Shown here piece by piece: positions 37,041 through 49,300 of a stretch of 64,000 bases of DNA (position 1 is the stretch's first letter; every line of letters begins with the position of its first letter). Source of the DNA: Lineus longissimus. Its lineage: Eukaryota > Nemertea > Pilidiophora > Heteronemertea > Lineidae. Under the pieces are notes generated by a model. That model ran no database searches, was not told the origin of the DNA, and worked only from the letters and a program-made list of their open reading frames with translations. The stretch lies in contig NC_088320.1 in NCBI RefSeq assembly GCF_910592395.1, forward strand, positions 9,922,001 to 9,986,000, in the 5' to 3' direction. Both the position numbers and the translations under genes were made by a program.

Positions 37041-40000
37041 TCGGTCACGACGAGCGTCATCGCCGACCGACTTTCATCGCCAGTAGTGTAATATCGCTAG
37101 TCGAATGACAACTTCTCATCGCAGAATCTGGAACTTGCGGTCTCAGTTTTTCCAATCGGTCATCTTGACTCTGTATAACCAAAATGAGCGTGATCGGTCG
37201 CGACGTGCGCCATCGCCGACTGACTTTCATCGCCAGTAGTGTAATATCGCTAGTCGAATGACGAAAAATCATCACAGAATCACGAAATTGTGGTCTCAGT
37301 TTGTCTAATCGGGCACTTCTACTCTGAAAAACCAAAATTAGCGTGATCGGTCGCGACGAGCGCCATCGCCGACCGACTTTCATCGCCAGTAGTGTAATAT
37401 CGCTAGTCGAATGACAACTTCTCATCGCAGAATCTGGAACTTGCGGTCTCAGTTTTTCCAATCGGTCATCTTGACTCTGTATAACCAAAATGAGCGTGAT
37501 CGGTCGCAACAAGCGCCATCGCTCACCGACCGTCATCGCCAGTAGCGTAATATTACTAGTCGAATGACAACTTCTCATCGCAGAATCTCAAAATTGCCTT
37601 TTAAGTTTGTCCAATCGGTCATCTTGACTCTGTATAACCAAAATGAGCGTGATCGGTCGCGACGAGCGCCATCGCCGACTGACTTTCATCGCCAGTAGTG
37701 TAATATTGCTAGTCGAATGACAACTTAACATCGCAGAATCTCAAAATTGTGGTCTCAGTTTGTCCAATCAGTCATCTTCACTCTGTATAACCAAAATAAG
37801 CGTGATCGGTCGTAACAAGCGCCATCGCTCACCGACTGTCATCGCCAGTAGCGTAATATTGCTAGTCGAATAACAACTTCTCATCGCAGAATCTCGAAAT
37901 TGCCGTCTAAGTTTGTCCAATCGGTCATCTTGACTCTGTATAACCAAAATGAGCGTGATCGGTCGCGACGAGCGCCATCGCCGCTGACTTTCATTGCCAG
38001 TAGTGTAATATCGCTAGTCGAATGACGAATAATCATCACAGAATCACTAAATTGTGGTCTCAGTTTGTCTAATCGGGCACTTCTACTCTGAAAAACCAAA
38101 ATTAGCGTGATCGGTCGCGACGAGCGCCATCGCCGACCGACTTTAATCGCCAGTAGTGTAATATCGCTAGTCGAATGACAACTTCTCATCGCAGAATCTG
38201 GAACTTGCGGTCTCAGTTTTTCCAATCGGTCATCTTGACTCTGTATAACCAAAATGAGCGTGATCGGTCGCAACAAGCGCCATCGCTCACCGACCGTCAT
38301 CGCCAGTAGCGTAATATTACTAGTCGAATGACAACTTCTCATCGCAGAATCTCAAAATTGCCTTTTAAGTTTGTCCAATCGGTCATCTTGACTCTGTATA
38401 ACCAAAATGAGCGTGATCGGTCGCGACGAGCGCCATCGCCGACTGACTTTCATCGCCAGTAGTGTAATATTGCTAGTCGAATGACAACTTAACATCGCAG
38501 AATCTCAAAATTGTGGTCTCAGTTTGTCCAATCAGTCATCTTCACTCTGTATAACCAAAATAAGCGTGATCGGTCGTAACAAGCGCCATCGCTCACCGAC
38601 TGTCATCGCCAGTAGCGTAATATTGCTAGTCGAATAACAACTTCTCATCGCAGAATCTCGAAATTGCCGTCTAAGTTTGTCCAATCGGTCATCTTGACTC
38701 TGTATAACCAAAATGAGCGTGATCGGTCGCGACGAGCGCCATCGCCGCTGACTTTCATTGCCAGTAGTGTAATATCGCTAGTCGAATGACGAATAATCAT
38801 CACAGAATCACTAAATTGTGGTCTCAGTTTGTCTAATCGGGCACTTCTACTCTGAAAAACCAAAATTAGCGTGATCGGTCGCGACGAGCGCCATCGCCGA
38901 CCGACTTTAATCGCCAGTAGTGTAATATCACTAGTCGAATGACAACTTCTCATCGCAGAATCTGGAACTTGCGGTCTCAGTTTTTCCAATCGGTCATCTT
39001 GACTCTGTATAACCAAAATGAGCGTGATCGGTCACGACGAGCGTCATCGCCGACCGACTTTCATCGCCAGTAGTGTAATATCGCTAGTCGAATGACAACT
39101 TCTCATCGCAGAAACTGGAACTTGCGGTCTCAGTTTTTCCAATCGGTCATCTTGACTCTGTATAACCAAAATGAGCGTGACCGGTCGCGACAAGCGCCAT
39201 CGGTCACCGACCGTCATCGCCAGTAGCGTAATATTACTAGTCGAATGACAACTTCTCATCGCAGAATCTCAAAATTGCCTTTTAAGTTTGTCCAATCGGT
39301 CATCTTGACTCTGTATAACGAAAATGAGGGTGATCGGTTGCGACAAGCGCCATCGCTCACCGACTGTCAGGTCAGTAGCGTAATATTGCTAGTCGAATAA
39401 CAACTTCTCATCGCAGAATCTCGAAATTGCCGTCTAAGTTTGTCCAATCGGTCATCTTGACTCTGTATAACCAAAATGTGCGTGATCGGTCGCGACGAGC
39501 GCCATCGCCGCTGACTTTCATTGCAAGTAGTGTAATATCGCTAGTCGAATGACGAATAATCATCACAGAATCACGAAATTGTGGTCTCAGTTTGTCTAAT
39601 CGGGCACTTCTACTCTGAAAAACCAAAATTAGCGTGATCGGTCGCGACGAGCGCCATCGCCGACCGACTTTCATCGCCAGTAGTGTAATATCGCTAGTCG
39701 AATGACAACTTCTCATCGCAGAATCTGGAACTTGCGGTCTCAGTTTTTCCAATCGGTCATCTTGACTCTGTATAACCAAAATGAGCGTGATCGGTCGCGA
39801 CGAGCGTCATCGCCGACCGACTTTCATCGCCAGTAGTGTAATATCGCTAGTCGAATGACAACTTCTCATCGCAGAATCTGGAACTTGCGGTCTCAGTTTT
39901 TCCAATCGGTCATCTTGACTCTGTATAACCAAAATGAGCGTGATCGGTCGCAACAAGCGCCATCGCTCACCGACCGTCATCGCCAGTAGCGTAATATTAC

Positions 40001-41110
40001 TAGTCGAATGACAACTTCTCATCGCAGAATCTCAAAATTGCCTTTTAAGTTTGTCCAATCGGTCATCTTGACTCTGTATAACCAAAATGAGCGTGATCGG
40101 TCGCGACGAGCGCCATCGCCGACTGACTTTCATCGCCAGTAGTGTAATATTGCTAGTCGAATGACAACTTAACATCGCAGAATCTCAAAATTGTGGTCTC
40201 AGTTTGTCCAATCAGTCATCTTCACTCTGTATAACCAAAATAAGCGTGATCGGTCGTGACAAGCGCCATCGCTCACCGACCGTCATCGCCAGTAGCGTAA
40301 TATTACTAGTCGAATGACAACTTCTCATCGCAGAATCTCAAAATTGCCTTTTAAGTTTGTCCAATCGGTCATCTTGACTCTGTATAACGAAAATGAGGGT
40401 GATCGGTTGCGACAAGCGCCATCGCTCACCGACTGTCAGGTCAGTAGCGTAATATTGCTAGTCGAATAACAACTTCTCATCGCAGAATCTCGAAATTGCC
40501 GTCTAAGTTTGTCCAATCGGTCATCTTGACTCTGTATAACCAAAATGTGCGTGATCGGTCGCGACGAGCGCCATCGCCGCTGACTTTCATTGCAAGTAGT
40601 GTAATATCGCTAGTCGAATGACGAACAATCATCGCAGAATCACGAAATTGTGGTCTCAGTTTGTCTAATCGGGCACTTCTACTCTGAAAAACCAAAATTA
40701 GCGTGATCGGTCGCGACGAGCGCCATCGCCGACCGACTTTCATCGCCAGTAGTGTAATATTGCTAGTCGAATGACAACTTAACATCGCAGAATCTCAAAA
40801 TTGTGGTCTCAGTTTGTCCAATCAGTCATCTTCACTCTGTATAACCAAAATAAGCGTGATCGGTCGTGACAAGCGCCATCGCTCACCGACTGTCATCGCC
40901 AGTAGCGTAATATTGCTAGTCGAATAACAACTTCTCATCGCAGAATCTCGAAATTGCCGTCTAAGTTTGTCCAATCGGTCATCTTGACTCTGTATAACCA
41001 AAGTGAGCGTGATCGGTCGCGACGAGCGCCATCGCCGCTGACTTTCATCGCCAGTAGTGTAATATTGCTAGTCGAATGACAACTTATCATCGCAGAATCT
41101 CGAAATTGCA
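37041..41110. repeat. 764-bp 5-mers and a 1070-bp (7-mer) duplication
   Basis: 37400-38163 and 38164-38927 align at 764 bp and share 'gtcgtaacaag' (37811 and 38575) and 'aatcactaaattg' (38044 and 38808). Then about 39200-39690 and 40270-40760 align at 1070 bp, sharing 'cgaaaatgagggtg' (39319 and 40389) and 'gtcaggtcagtagcg'. The second event left a c/a2 hybrid near 40275 and an e/c hybrid near 40760. Confidence 0.83.
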
Positions 41111-43869
41111 GTCTCAGTTTGTCCAATTGGTCATCTTGACTCTGTATAACCAAAATAAGCGTGATAGGTCGCGACGAGCGCCATCGCCAACTGACAATGA
41201 TCGCCAGTAGTCTTATATCGTTGGTCCAATGACAAATTATCATCACAGAATCTTGAAATTGTGGTCTGAGTTAGTCGAATCAGTCATCTCGACTCCGTAT
41301 AACCAAAATAAGCGTGATCGGTCGCGACGAGCGGCTTCGCCGACCGACTTTCATCGCCAGTAGTGTAATATCGCTAGTCGAATGACAACTTATCATCACA
41401 GAATCTGGAAATTGCGTTCTCAGTTTGTCCAATTCGTCATCTCGACTCTGTAAAACCATAGTGAGCGTGACTGGTCGCAATGAGAGCCATCGCCAATCGT
41501 CTTTCATCGCCAGTCGTACAATATCGCTATCAAATGACAACTTATCATCGCAGAATCTCGAAATTGTGGTCTCAGTTGGTCTAATCGGTCATCTCATCTC
41601 TGTATAACCAAAATGAGCGTGATCGGTCGCGACGAGCGTCATCGCCGACCGACTTTCATCGCCAGTAGTGTAATATCGCTAGTCGAATGACAACTTCTCA
41701 TCGCAGAATCTGGAACTTGCGGTTTCAGTTTTTCCAATCGGTCATCTTGACTCTGTATAACCAAAATGAGCGTGATCGGTCGCGACGAGCGTCATCGCCG
41801 ACCGACTTTCATCGCCAGTAGTGTAATATCGCTAGTCGAATGACAACTTCTCATCGCAGATCTGGAACTTGCGGTCTCAGTTTTTCCAATCGGTCATCTT
41901 GACTCTGTATAACCAAAATGAGCGTGATCGGTCGCGACAAGCGCCATCGCTCACCGACCGTCATCGCCAGTAGCGTAATATTACTAGTCGAATGACAACT
42001 TCTCATCGCAGAATCTCAAAATTGCCTTTTAAGTTTGTCCAATCGGTCATCTTGACTCTGTATAACCAAAATGAGCGTGATCGGTCGCGACGAGCGCCAT
42101 CGCCGACTGACTTTCATCGCCAGTAGTGTAATATTGCTAGTCGAATGACAACTTAACATCGCAGAATCTCAAAATTGTGGTCTCAGTTTGTCCAATCAGT
42201 CATCTTCACTCTGTATAACCAAAATAAGCGTGATCCGTCGTGACAAGCACCATCGCTCACCGACTGTCATCGCCAGTAGCGTAATATTGCTAGTCGAATA
42301 ACAACTTCTCATCGCAGAATCTCGAAATTGCCGTCTAAGTTTGTCCAATCGGTCATCTTGACTATGTATAACCAAATTGTGCGTGATCGGTCGCGACGAG
42401 CGCCATCGCCGCTGACTTTCATTGCAAGTAGTGTAATATCGCTAGTCGAATGACGAATAATCATCACAGAATCACGAAATTGTGGTCTCAGTTTGTCCAA
42501 TTGGTCATCTTGACTCTGTATAACCAAAATAAGCGTGATAGGTCGCGACGAGCGCCATCGCCAACTGACAATGATCGCCAGTAGTCTTATATCGTTGGTC
42601 CAATGACAAATTATCATCACAGAATCTTGAAATTGTGGTCTGAGTTAGTCGAATCAGTCATCTCGACTCCGTATAACCAAAATAAGCGTGATCGGTCGCG
42701 ACGAGCGGCTTCGCCGACCGACTTTCATCGCCAGTAGTGTAATATCGCTAGTCGAATGACAACTTATCATCACAGAATCTGGAAATTGCGTTCTCAGTTT
42801 GTCCAATTCGTCATCTCGACTCTGTAAAACCATAGTGAGCGTGACTGGTCGCAATGAGAGCCATCGCCAATCGTCTTTCATCGCCAGTCGTACAATATCG
42901 CTATCAAATGACAACTTATCATCGCAGAATCTCGAAATTGTGGTCTCAGTTGGTCTAATCGGTCATCTCATCTCTGTATAACCAAAATGAGCGTGATCGG
43001 TCGCGACGAGCGTCATCGCCGACCGACTTTCATCGCCAGTAGTGTAATATCGCTAGTCGAATGACAACTTCTCATCGCAGAATCTGGAACTTGCGGTTTC
43101 AGTTTTTCCAATCGGTCATCTTGACTCTGTATAACCAAAATGAGCGTGATCGGTCGCGACGAGCGTCATCGCCGACCGACTTTCATCGCCAGTAGTGTAA
43201 TATCGCTAGTCGAATGACAACTTCTCATCGCAGATCTGGAACTTGCGGTCTCAGTTTTTCCAATCGGTCATCTTGACTCTGTATAACCAAAATGAGCGTG
43301 ATCGGTCGCGACAAGCGCCATCGCTCACCGACCGTCATCGCCAGTAGCGTAATATTACTAGTCGAATGACAACTTCTCATCGCAGAATCTCAAAATTGCC
43401 TTTTAAGTTTGTCCAATCGGTCATCTTGACTCTGTATAACCAAAATGAGCGTGATCGGTCGCGACGAGCGCCATCGCCGACTGACTTTCATCGCCAGTAG
43501 TGTAATATTGCTAGTCGAATGACAACTTAACATCGCAGAATCTCAAAATTGTGGTCTCAGTTTGTCCAATCAGTCATCTTCACTCTGTATAACCAAAATA
43601 AGCGTGATCCGTCGTGACAAGCACCATCGCTCACCGACTGTCATCGCCAGTAGCGTAATATTGCTAGTCGAATAACAACTTCTCATCGCAGAATCTCGAA
43701 ATTGCCGTCTAAGTTTGTCCAATCGGTCATCTTGACTATGTATAACCAAATTGTGCGTGATCGGTCGCGACGAGCGCCATCGCCGCTGACTTTCATTGCA
43801 AGTAGTGTAATATCGCTAGTCGAATGACGAATAATCATCACAGAATCACGAAATTGTGGTCTCAGTTTG
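41111..43869. repeat. 1374-bp HOR (9-mer), two near-identical copies
   Basis: About 41122-42495 and 42496-43869 align at 1374 bp. They share many private variants: 'aatatcgctatcaaatg' after 'cgtaca' (41516 and 42890), 'cggtttcag' (41721 and 43095), 'cgcagatctgg' with one base lost (41858 and 43232) and 'gactatgtataacc' (42361 and 43735). I noticed no difference between copies in the stretches compared. This looks like one of the youngest duplications here. Confidence 0.88.
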
Positions 43870-46360
43870 TCTAATTGGGCACTTCTACTCTGAAAAACCA
43901 AAATTAGCGTGATTGGTCGCGACGAGCGCCATCGCCGACCGACTTTCATCGCCAGTAGTGTAATATCGCTAGTCGAATGACAACTTCTCATCGCAGAATC
44001 TGGAACTTGCGGTCTCAGTTTTTCCAATCGGTCATCTTGACTCTGTATAACCAAAATGAGCGTGATTGGTTTCGACAAGCGCCATCGCTCACCGACCGTC
44101 ATCGCTTGTAGCGTAATATTACTAGTCGAATGACAACTTCTCATCGCAGAATCTCAAAATTGCCTTTTAAGTTTGTCCAATCGGTCATCTTGACTCTGTA
44201 TAACCAAAATGAGCGTGATCGGTCGCGACGAGCGCCATCGCCGACTGACTTTCATCGCCAGTAGTGTAATATTGCTAGTCGAATGACAACTTAACATCGC
44301 AGAATCTCAAAATTGTGGTCTCAGTTTGTCCAATCAGTCATCTTCACTCTGTATAACCAAAATAAGCGTGATCGGTCGTGACAAGCGCCATCGCTCACCG
44401 ACTGTCATCGCCAGTAGCGTAATATTGCTAGTCGAATAACAACTTCTCATCGCAGAATCTCGAAATTGCCGTCTAAGTTTGTCCAATCGGTCATCTTGAC
44501 TCTGTATAACCAAAATAAGCGTGATCGCTCGTGACAAGCACCATCGCTCACCGACTGCCATCGCCAGTAGCGTAATATTGCTAGTCGAATGACAACTTCT
44601 CATCGCAGAATCTCGAAATTGCTGTCTAAGTTTGTCCATTCGGTCATCTCGACTCTGTATAACCAAAATTAGCGTGATCGATCACGACGAGCGCCATCAC
44701 CGACCGACTTTCATCGCCAGTAGCGTAATATTGCTAGTCGAATGACAACTTCTCATCGCAGAATCTCGAAATTGCCGTCTAAGTTTGTCCAATCGGTCAT
44801 CTCGACTCTGTATAACGAAAATTAGCGTGATCGATCACGACGAGCGCCATCACCGACCGACTTTCATCGCCAGTAGCGTAATATTGCTAGTCGAATGACA
44901 ACTTATCATCGCAGAATCTCGAAATTGTGGTCTCAGTTTGTCTAATCGGTCATCTCGACTCTGTATAACCAAAATTAGCGTGATCGATCACGACGAGCGC
45001 CATCACCGACCGACTTTCATCACCAGTAGCGTAATATTGCTAGTCGAATGACAACTTCTCATCGCAGAATCTCGAAATTGCTGTCTCAGTTTGGTTCAAT
45101 CGGTCATCTTGACTCCGTATAACCAAAATTAGCGTGATCGATCACGACGAGCACCATCACCGACCGACTTTCATCGCCAGTAGCGTAATATTGCTAGTCG
45201 AATGACAACTTCTCATCGCAGAATCTCGAAATTGCAGTCTCAGTTTGTCCAATCGGTCATCTTGACTCTGTATAACCAAAATTAGCGTGATAGGTCGCGA
45301 CGAGCGCCATCGCCCACTGACAATGATCGCCAGTAGTCTTATATCGTTGGTCGAATGACAAATTATCATCACAGAATCTTGAAATTGTGGTCTGAGTTAG
45401 TCGAATCAGTCATCTCGACTCCGTATAACCAAAATGAGCGTGATCGGTCGCGACGAGCGGCTTCGCCGACCGACTTTCATCGCCAGTAGTGTAATATCGC
45501 TAGTCGAATGACAACTTCTCATCGCAGAATCTGGAACTTGCGGTCTCAGTTTTTCCAATCGGTCATCTTGACTCTGTATAACTAAAATGAGCGTGATCGG
45601 TCGCGACAAGCGCCATCGCTCACCGACCGTCATCGCCAGTAGCGTAATATTACTAGTCGAATGACAACTTCTCATCGCAGAATCTCAAAATTGCCTTTTA
45701 AGTTTGTCCAATCGGTCATCTTGACTCTGTATAACCAAAATGAGCGTGATCGGTCGCGACGAGCGTCATCGCCGACCGACTTTCATCGCCAGTAGTGTAA
45801 TATTGCTAGTCGAATGACAACTTAACATCGCAGAATCTCAAAATTGTGGTCTCAGTTTGTCCAATCAGTCATCTTCACTCTGTATAACCAAAATAAGCGT
45901 GATCGGTAGTGACAAGCGCCATCGCTCACCGACTGTCATCGCCAGTAGCGTAATATTGCTAGTCGAATGACAACTTCTCATCGCAGAATCTCGAAATTGC
46001 TGTCTCAGTTTGGTTCAATCGGTCATCTTGACTCCGTATAACCAAAATTAGCGTGATCGGTCGCGACGTGCGCCATCGCCGACTGACTTTCATCGCCAGT
46101 AGTGTAATATCGCTAGTCGAATGACGAAAAATCATCACAGAATCACGAAATTGTGGTCTCAGTTTGTCTAATCGGGCACTTCTACTCTGAAAAACCATAA
46201 TTAGCGTGATCGGTCGCGACGAGCGCCATCGCCGACCGACTTTCATCGCCAGTAGTGTAATATCGCTAGTCGAATGACAACTTCTCATCGCAGAATCTGG
46301 AACTTGCGGTCTCAGTTTTTCCAATCGGTCATGTTGACTCTGTATAACCAAAATGAGCGT
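43870..46360. repeat. Mixed segment rich in g-associated monomers
   Basis: After core units to about 44600, three successive monomers carry 'gtgatcgatcacgacg' (near 44671, 44828 and 44980), followed by g. Type i is at 45317 and h near 45400, then core-like monomers. A second g near 46000 leads directly into 'gcgacgtgcgcc' (46065), the marker otherwise confined to 31-37 kb. This is a patchwork of pieces from neighbouring HORs. Confidence 0.78.
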
Positions 46361-49300
46361 GATCGGTTGCGACGAGCGTCATCGCCGACCGACTTTCATC
46401 GGCAGTAGTGTAATATCGCTAGTCGAATGACAACCTCTCATCGCAGAATCTGGAACTTGCGGTCTCAGTTTTTCCAATCGGTCATCTTGACTCTGTATAA
46501 CCAAAATGAGCGTGATCGGTCGCAACAAGCGCCATCGCTCACCGACCGTCATCGCCAGTAGCGTAATATTACTAGTCGAATGACAACTTCTCATCGCAGA
46601 ATCTCAAAATTGCCTTTTAAGTTTGTCCAATCGGTCATCTTGACTCTGTATAACCAAAATGAGCGTGATCGGTCGCGACTAGTGCCATCGCCGACTGACT
46701 TTCATCGCCAGTAGTGTAATATTGCTAGTCGAATGACAACTTAACATCGCAGAATCTCAAAATTGTGGTCTCAGTTTGTCCAATCAGTCATCTTCACTCT
46801 GTATAACCAAAATAAGCGTGATCGGTCGTGACAAGCGCCATCGCTCACCGACTGTCATCGCCAGTAGCGTAATATTGCTAGTCGAATAACAACTGCTCAT
46901 CGCAGAATCTAGAAATTGCCGTCTAAGTTTGTCCAATCGGTCATCTTGACTCTGTATAACCAAAATGAGCGTGATCGGTCGCGACGAGCGCCATCGCCGC
47001 TGACTTTCATTGCCAGTAGTGTAATATCGCTAGTCGAATGACGAATAATCATCACAGAATCACGAAATTGTGGTCTCAGTTTGTCTAATCGGGCACTTCT
47101 ACTCTGAAAAACCAAAATTAGCGTGATCGGTCGCGACGAGCGCCATCGCCGACCGACTTTAATCGCCAGTAGTGTAATATCGCTAGTCGAATGACAACTT
47201 CTCATCGTAGAATCTGGAACTTGCGGTCTCAGTTTTTCCAATCGGTCATCTTGACTCTGTATAACCAAAATGAGCGTGATCGGTCGCGACAAGCGCCATC
47301 GCTCACCGACCGTCATCGCCAGTAGCGTAATATTACTAGTCGAATGACAACTTCTCATCGCAGAATCTCAAAATTGCCTTTTAAGTCTGTCCAATCGGTC
47401 ATCTTGACTCTGTATAACCAAAATGAGCGTGATCGGTCGCGACAAGCGCCATCGCTCACCGACTGTCATCGCCAGTAGCGTAATATTGCTAGTCGAATAA
47501 CAACTTCTCATCGCAGAATCTCGAAATTGCCGTCTAAGTTTGTCCAATCGGTCATCTTGACTCTGTATAACCAAAATGTGCGTGATCGGTCGCGACGAGC
47601 GCCATCGCCGCTGACTTTCATTGCAAGTAGTGTAATATCGCTAGTCGAATGACGAATAATCATCACAGAATCACGAAATTGTGGTCTCAGTTTGTCTAAT
47701 CGGGCACTTCTACTCTGAAAAACCAAAATTAGCGTGATCGGTCGCGACGAGCGCCATCGCCGACCGACTTTCATCGCCAGTAGTGTAATATCGCTAGTCG
47801 AATGACAACTTCTCATCGCAGAATCTGGAACTTGCGGTCTCAGTTTTTCCAATCGGTCATCTTGACTCTGTATAACCAAAATGAGCGTGATCGGTCGCGA
47901 CGAGCGTCATCGCCGACCGACTTTCATCGCCAGTAGTGTAATATCGCTAGTCGAATGACAACTTCTCATCGCAGAATCTGGAACTTGCGGTCTCAGTTTT
48001 TCCAATCGGTCATCTTGACTCTGTATAACCAAAATGAGCGTGATCGGTCGCGACGAGCGTCATCGCCGACCGACTTTCATCGCCAGTAGTGTAATATCGC
48101 TAGTCGAATGACAACTTCTCATCGCAGAATCTGGAACTTGCGGTCTCAGTTTTTCCAATCGGTCATCTTGACTCTGTAAAACCAAAATGAGCGTGATCGG
48201 TCGCAACAAGCGCCATCGCTCACCGACCGTCATCGCCAGTAGCGTAATATTACTAGTCGAATGACAACTTCTCATCGCAGAATCTCAAAATTGCCTTTTA
48301 AGTTTGTCCAATCGGTCATCTTGACTCTATATAACCAAAATGAGCGTGATCGGTCGCGACGAGCGCCATCGCCGACTGACTTTCATCGCCAGTAGTGTAA
48401 TATTGCTAGTCGAATGACAACTTCTCATCGCAGAATCTCGAAATTGCCGTCTAAGTTTGTCCAATCGGTCATCTTGACTCTGTATAACCAAAATGAGCGT
48501 GATCGGTCGTGACGAGCGCCATCGCCGACCGACTTTCATCGCCAGTAGTGTAATATTGCTAGTCGAATGACAACTTAACATCGCAGAATCTCAAAATTGT
48601 GGTCTCAGTTTGTCCAATCAGTCATCTTCACTCTGTATAACCAAAATAAGCGTGATACGTCGTGACAAGCACCATCGCTCACCGACTGTCATCGCCAGTA
48701 GCGTAATATTGCTAGTCGAATAACAACTTCTCATCGCAGAATCTCGAAATTGCCGTCTAAGTTTGTCCAATCGGTCATCTTGACTCTGTATAACCAAATT
48801 GTGCGTGATCGGTCGCGACGAGCGCCATCGCCGCTGACTTTCATTGCAAGTAGTGTAATATCGCTAGTCGAATGACGAATAATCATCACAGAATCACGAA
48901 ATTGTGGTCTCAGTTTGTCTAATCGGGCACTTCTACTCTGAAAAACCAAAATTAGCGTGATCGGTCGCGACGAGCGCCATCGCCGACCGACTTTCATCGC
49001 CAGTAGTGTAATATCGCTAGTCGAATGACAACTTCTCATCGCAGAATCTGGAACTTGCGGTCTCAGTTTTTCCAATCGGTCATCTTGACTCTGTATAACC
49101 AAAATGAGCGTGATCGGTCGCGACGAGCGTCATCGCCGACCGACTTTCATCGCCAGTAGTGTAATATCGCTAGTCGAATGACAACTTCTCATCGCAGAAT
49201 CTGGAACTTGCGGTCTCAGTTTTTCCAATCGGTCATCTTGACTCTGTATAACCAAAATGAGCGTGATCGGTCCCGACGAGCGTCATCGCCGACCGACTTT

